DNA of 8,645 bases from Bacillota bacterium (GTDB taxonomy: Bacteria > Bacillota_E > JAJZYS01 > JAILZS01). Location: contig JAKASY010000056.1 in assembly GCA_021817625.1 (NCBI GenBank), forward strand, positions 1-8,645, given 5' to 3'. The notes under the pieces were generated by a model, which searched no databases, was not told the DNA's origin, and saw nothing but the letters and a program-made list of their open reading frames with translations. Below, piece after piece: positions 5,669 through 8,645 of this stretch (positions within the stretch are counted from its first letter, which is position 1; each line of letters begins with the position of its first letter). A program made the position numbers and the translations under genes.

Positions 5669-6645
5669 GGCCACCCGAACAGGCGGCTTGCCGTGCCGGA
5701 GAGCACGGCCTCGCCCTCGCCGCGATCCGCGAGGGCACGCTCCACGAGCGCCCGTGGCGTGGGCATCTCCATGTCGAAGGGGTAGTCGGTGCCGACCATC
5801 ACGCGGTCGGCTCCGACCGTCTCGACCAGGTAGCGCAGCGCCTCGGGCCGGTACACGACGGCGTCGTACCAGAAGCGGCGCAGGTACGCGCTCGGCCGCT
5901 CCGCGCTGGTCGAGGTGCCGGCGCGCCCGGCCCCAAAGCCGTGGTCCAGACGGCCGATGCCGTAGGGCAGCGTGCCGCCGCCGTGGGCGAGCACAACCTT
6001 GAGCCCGGGGTGGCGGTCCAGCACGCCGCCGAAGATGAGCGTCGCCGCGGCCGTCCCCGTGGACAAGGGATTGCCGAGGAGGTTGCCGAGGCCGAAGCGA
6101 TCCAGGAGGGCGTGCGGCAGGTTCGGGGGATGCAGGAACACCGGCTGGCCCAGGAGCTCGGCGGCCCGCCACACGGCCTCGAAGCGGGGCGCGTCGAGCG
6201 CCTCGCCGCTACCGTGCGTGGGCATGTGGACGCCGCGCAGGCCAAGCCCGACCGCCTCGCGCAGCGCGGCCTCCACCTCGGCCGGGGCCGCCGTCGGCAG
6301 CGTGGCCATCGCCGCCATGCGTCCGCCACTCCCGGCGATGGCCTCGGCCATCGCCTCGTTCATCCTGCGCGCGTAGGTGACCGCGGACGGGCCGTCGAGC
6401 GTGTCTCCCGTGGCGCTCACCCAGGGCGTGACCAGGACCCGGTCCACCCCCGCGGCCTCGACATGCGCGAGTGCCTTGGGCCAGTCGAGGATGGCGCTCG
6501 GCCCTGCGGCAGGCGCACGGCCCGGAAACGTGGCCGCGGGCCGGCCGTCCTCCCCTTCGCGCCACGTCACGCCGGGCAGGCGCCCCGCCCGCAGGTCCTC
6601 GGTCAGCCCCGGCGGCATGAGGTGAAAGTGCATGTCCACGACCAA
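5665..6645 (-). CDS. Amidohydrolase-family (Amidohydro_2, ACMSD-like) metal-dependent hydrolase or decarboxylase
   Basis: A 326-residue TIM-barrel metalloenzyme of the amidohydrolase-2 family, which includes aminocarboxymuconate-semialdehyde decarboxylase (ACMSD) and gamma-resorcylate decarboxylase. The metal ligands are readable: HxH in VDMHFHLMP (His6, His8), His172 in FLHPP, His221 in LAHGGG and Asp287 in MVGTDYPF. Their spacing closely follows ACMSD. The length is typical. I chose TTG at 6645 because AGGGAGG (6660-6654) lies eight bases upstream and the HxH then sits near the N-terminus as usual. GTG at 6639 is possible. A strong AGGAGG at 6706-6701 has only a CTG (6690) at suitable distance. 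It starts 71 bases after the amidase stop and overlaps the next gene by GTGA. Decarboxylation or hydrolysis of a ring-derived acid is a family-based guess. Confidence 0.9.
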   Translation of the reverse strand: MVVDMHFHLMPPGLTEDLRAGRLPGVTWREGEDGRPAATFPGRAPAAGPSAILDWPKALAHVEAAGVDRVLVTPWVSATGDTLDGPSAVTYARRMNEAMAEAIAGSGGRMAAMATLPTAAPAEVEAALREAVGLGLRGVHMPTHGSGEALDAPRFEAVWRAAELLGQPVFLHPPNLPHALLDRFGLGNLLGNPLSTGTAAATLIFGGVLDRHPGLKVVLAHGGGTLPYGIGRLDHGFGAGRAGTSTSAERPSAYLRRFWYDAVVYRPEALRYLVETVGADRVMVGTDYPFDMEMPTPRALVERALADRGEGEAVLSGTASRLFGWP

Positions 6646-6716
6646 CGCGGCGGCCTCCCTCGGCTCGCTCTTCGCCGGGGCGTTCGCCAGCGCCGCCGCG
6701 CCTCCTGCGCCCGCCC

Positions 6717-8000
6717 TCAGGCGAGGGCGAACGGGTCCACGCCGAGTGGCGGCCGCGGCCATGGCCCGCGCCCGGCCTCGACGCGCGCGGCCACGTCCAG
6801 GACGACGCCGTCCTCGCCGGCGGGGGCCGCCACCTGCAGGCCGATGGGCAGCCCGTCCGGGCCCAGGGCGACGGGCACGGTGATCGCCGGCACGCGAAGC
6901 AGCGCGTAGACGCTCGTGTAGGCTCCACTGTCGTCGAGGTCGCGCGCCTGGGCCGCCTCGCTCTCCAGGGGCGCGACGGCGGGCAGCGTGGGGCTCAGGA
7001 CCGCATCCACCGCCTCCTGCCGCAGGGAGCGGTGCCACACGCGCGTCAGCTCTTCCCGTACGCGCTGCGCCCGCACGTAGTCGGCGCCCGACATGATGCC
7101 GCCCGCGACGACGCGCGTGCGCATCGCGCGGCTGTATGCGTGCCAGCGCCCCGCAAGGCGTGCGGCGTGCACCTCGAGGGCCTCCGCGGCGATGAGGGCC
7201 AGCGCCGCGGCGTTGCCCACCGTCCAGGGAACGGGCGCTATGGGCACGAGCTCGACGCCCTCGGCCGCGACGCGGTCAAGGGCGGCGTCCACCGCGGCGC
7301 GTACCTCAGGCGTCGCGCCGCCAAGGTCGGCCACGCCGAGGCGCAACGGCCGGCTGCCGGCGCTCAGGGGCGCCCGGCCCGACAGGGCGTCGAACAGGAG
7401 CCGCGCGTCGTCCACCGTTCGGGTGATAAGGCCCACGTGATCCAGGCTGGTCGCCAGCGGCACGACGCCGGCGGCAGGCAGCGTGCCGTAGGTGGGCTTG
7501 AGGCCAACGCTGCCGCAGGCCGCGGCCGGACAGCGCACCGATCCGGCCGTATCCGTCCCGATCGCGCCGAAGCCGATGCCGGCGGCGATGGCGACGGCGC
7601 CGCCACTCGACGAGCCCGACGCGCTGCGCTCGGGATCCCAGGGATTGCGGGCCGGCCCGAAGTCGGGGTGGACGGTGCCGAACGCGTACTCGAGAAGGTT
7701 GTTCTTGCCGATGACGACGGCCCCGAGGCGACGCAGGCGCGCGACGATGTCGGCGTCCGTGTCCGCGGGCGCGTCGTCCGCGGCGGCCGACGCGCAGGTC
7801 GTGGCCGTGCCCGCGACCCGGATGTTGTCCTTCACGCACACCGGCACGCCGTCGAGCACGGAGCGCGCCTCGCCGCGCGCGTAGCGCTGCGCCGAGGCGT
7901 GGGCCTCGGCACGGGCGCTGTCCGACGTCACGAGCGTGAACGCGTTCAGGCGCCGGCCGAGGTCCTCCGCGAGCGCGAGGTGGCGCTCGACGACCTCCAC
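6717..8000 (-). CDS. Amidase (amidase-signature family, GatA/AtzF-like)
   Basis: A Ser-cisSer-Lys amidohydrolase of about 427 residues that hydrolyses carboxamides to acid and ammonia. The signature is complete: Lys57 in VCVKDNI, the SGSSSGG loop at 128-134 giving the cis-Ser (Ser131), and nucleophile Ser154 in GTDTAGSVRCPAAACG, leading into VGLKPTYGTLP. The GTDTAGS variant, in place of the more common GTDTGGS, also occurs in allophanate hydrolases such as AtzF, but the substrate is not determined. It is not a confident GatA because no gatB or gatC is adjacent. The GTG at 8000 is the only standard start in frame, yet it lacks a good ribosome site and begins inside the usual SPVEVVE N-terminal motif. 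About 15-30 in-frame upstream residues look homologous, so the true start may be further up. It appears to be the first gene of the catabolic operon. Confidence 0.9.
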   Translation of the reverse strand: MEVVERHLALAEDLGRRLNAFTLVTSDSARAEAHASAQRYARGEARSVLDGVPVCVKDNIRVAGTATTCASAAADDAPADTDADIVARLRRLGAVVIGKNNLLEYAFGTVHPDFGPARNPWDPERSASGSSSGGAVAIAAGIGFGAIGTDTAGSVRCPAAACGSVGLKPTYGTLPAAGVVPLATSLDHVGLITRTVDDARLLFDALSGRAPLSAGSRPLRLGVADLGGATPEVRAAVDAALDRVAAEGVELVPIAPVPWTVGNAAALALIAAEALEVHAARLAGRWHAYSRAMRTRVVAGGIMSGADYVRAQRVREELTRVWHRSLRQEAVDAVLSPTLPAVAPLESEAAQARDLDDSGAYTSVYALLRVPAITVPVALGPDGLPIGLQVAAPAGEDGVVLDVAARVEAGRGPWPRPPLGVDPFALA

Positions 8001-8093
8001 GGGCGAGTGCTCGCCGGAGAGGTAGAGGGCGTGCAGGCGCGCGATGCCGCTCTCCGCCGTCGCCCGTGCCCCCTCTGCCGCCGCTTGCGGTCA
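8001..8093 (-). other. Coding-like extension upstream of the amidase start
   Basis: The 30 codons upstream of GTG 8000 stay open back to a TGA at 8093-8091. The last of them encode ESGIARLHALYLSGEHSP, which fits the first helix of amidase-signature proteins directly before PVEVVE. No ATG, GTG or TTG occurs in this stretch. ATC at 8045 and an ACG near 8060 are the only rare-start options. A non-standard start or a sequence error or frameshift near the run of five C at 8069-8073 would explain this. Confidence 0.4.
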
Positions 8094-8146
8094 GCCGTTC
8101 GACGGCGGACGCGGCCCTCCTTCCATCGGGCGGGCGGGTGGCCAGA

Positions 8147-8162
8147 GCGCGGCCGACCGCGC
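8147..8162 (-). terminator. GC hairpin at the end of the Ig-like protein gene
   Basis: Directly after the TAG (8165-8163) the minus strand reads GCGCGG, loop TCGG, CCGCGC: a perfect 6-bp stem with a tetraloop. The position fits a transcription end separating the surface-protein gene from the amidase operon. No T-run follows, so it would be a weak or factor-assisted terminator. Confidence 0.45.
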
Positions 8163-8645
8163 CTACCTTCGCGGTGGTAGGCCAGGTGCGATGAGCTGGC
8201 CCAACGCGCCCGAGCGCGAGGGCGCATACGACGCAGCACCGGAGTATGCGGCGGAGATTCGATGCGGCGCCGGGCGGCGGTACGTCACGACGCACCGGGC
8301 CACGCCGTCGACCAGCGGGACGAAGGCGCAGCCGCGGATCGGAACGCCGCCGTCGTAAAAGGCCACCGTGCCGACGGCGTTCCCCCGACGGAGGTCACGG
8401 AGGCGGTGTAGGTCACGGGGCGGCCGGTGGGCGCCGGATTCCTGGAGGACCAAAGGATGGTTGCCGTATTGGCCAGAACCGTGATCACGCCGCCGTTCGC
8501 GGTGCAGCCCGCCAGCACGGCGTCGCTGTCTCGAATCACCACGTGGCCGCCGTGCACGAACACGTCGGGGCAGAGCCCCATGCCGGCCGCGCCGCCGGGA
8601 ATGCCGCTGCCGCCCGGCCCGCCACTGACGCGATTGTCCACGAAG
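8163..8645 (-). pseudogene. C-terminal part of a secreted surface protein with bacterial Ig-like domain, frameshifted
   Basis: The gene enters from the right window edge. One frame covers a Gly-rich stretch (SGGPGGSGIPGGAAGMG), a beta-helix-like segment (HVVIRDSDAVLAGCTANGGV) and the start of an Ig-like domain (SSRNPAPTGRPVTYTASVTS). The rest of that domain continues in the neighbouring frame: VGTVAFYDGGVPI, DGVARCVVTY and ISAAYSGAASYAPS, ending at TAG 8165-8163. The switch is at 8382-8386, a run of five C (five G in the coding strand). One extra G would restore a continuous VTSVGGNAVGTVAFYDGG. This is the Ig-like type 3/5 repeat found at the C-terminus of large exported adhesin-like or polymorphic proteins. 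A homopolymer sequencing or assembly error, a phase-variable tract, or a real mutation are all possible. No sorting signal or anchor follows the domain. It is unrelated to the downstream catabolic genes. Confidence 0.7.

Noticed and set aside
5669..6172. Longer N-terminus for hydrolase copy 3
   Set aside because: This part lies inside the amidohydrolase coding sequence in another frame and has no homology to the cap domain; the GTGA overlap at 5668 gives a natural start.
6646..7038. Longer N-terminus for the amidohydrolase
   Set aside because: It would run through the amidase gene; the family begins shortly before the HxH motif.
7032..8180. 382-residue open frame on the plus strand
   Set aside because: It is antisense to the amidase, whose signature motifs are complete.

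Overview
This is a GC-rich window (about 70% by eye) from an uncultivated-looking bacterium. Every gene I can support lies on the minus strand, so transcription runs from high to low coordinates. Starts are mostly GTG or ATG behind clear AGGAGG-like ribosome binding sites. TGA serves as a normal stop for most genes, so the standard code applies. I cannot assign a phylum. Candidates are soil lineages such as Chloroflexota, Actinomycetota or Rokubacteria/Methylomirabilota. The substrate-binding protein has a signal peptide without a lipobox, which weakly favours a diderm cell.

Layout in transcription order. (1) 8645-8163: the C-terminal end of a large secreted protein (Gly-rich stretch plus a bacterial Ig-like domain), broken by a -1 frameshift at a run of five C and followed by a GC hairpin. 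(2) 8000-3095: an apparent catabolic operon. It encodes an amidase-signature hydrolase, an ACMSD-like metal-dependent amidohydrolase, a degenerate alpha/beta-hydrolase, an intact alpha/beta-hydrolase of the 2,6-dihydroxypseudooxynicotine hydrolase type, and an OsmC-family protein. Two junctions are 4-base GTGA overlaps. (3) 3030-2979: a run of 13-bp palindromic repeats ending one base from a strong ribosome binding site. (4) 2966-1: a second hydrolase of the same type, a branched-chain-amino-acid-type substrate-binding protein, and the start of its LivH-like permease, which the window cuts.

The most notable feature is the OsmC gene. Its reading frame is interrupted by a single TGA exactly where the family has its redox cysteine. 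A 9-bp stem with a GUU loop follows at the usual bacterial SECIS distance. I read it as a selenoprotein, with selenocysteine at residue 85 and the second conserved cysteine kept.

As a working model, the Liv-type transporter imports a small organic compound, and the amidase, amidohydrolase and paralogous C-C or ester hydrolases break it down. The OsmC selenoprotein would handle peroxides or reactive intermediates. A diverged two-copy version of the 13-bp repeat before the binding-protein gene suggests that the transporter and the adjacent hydrolase share a regulator. The substrate cannot be read from the sequence.
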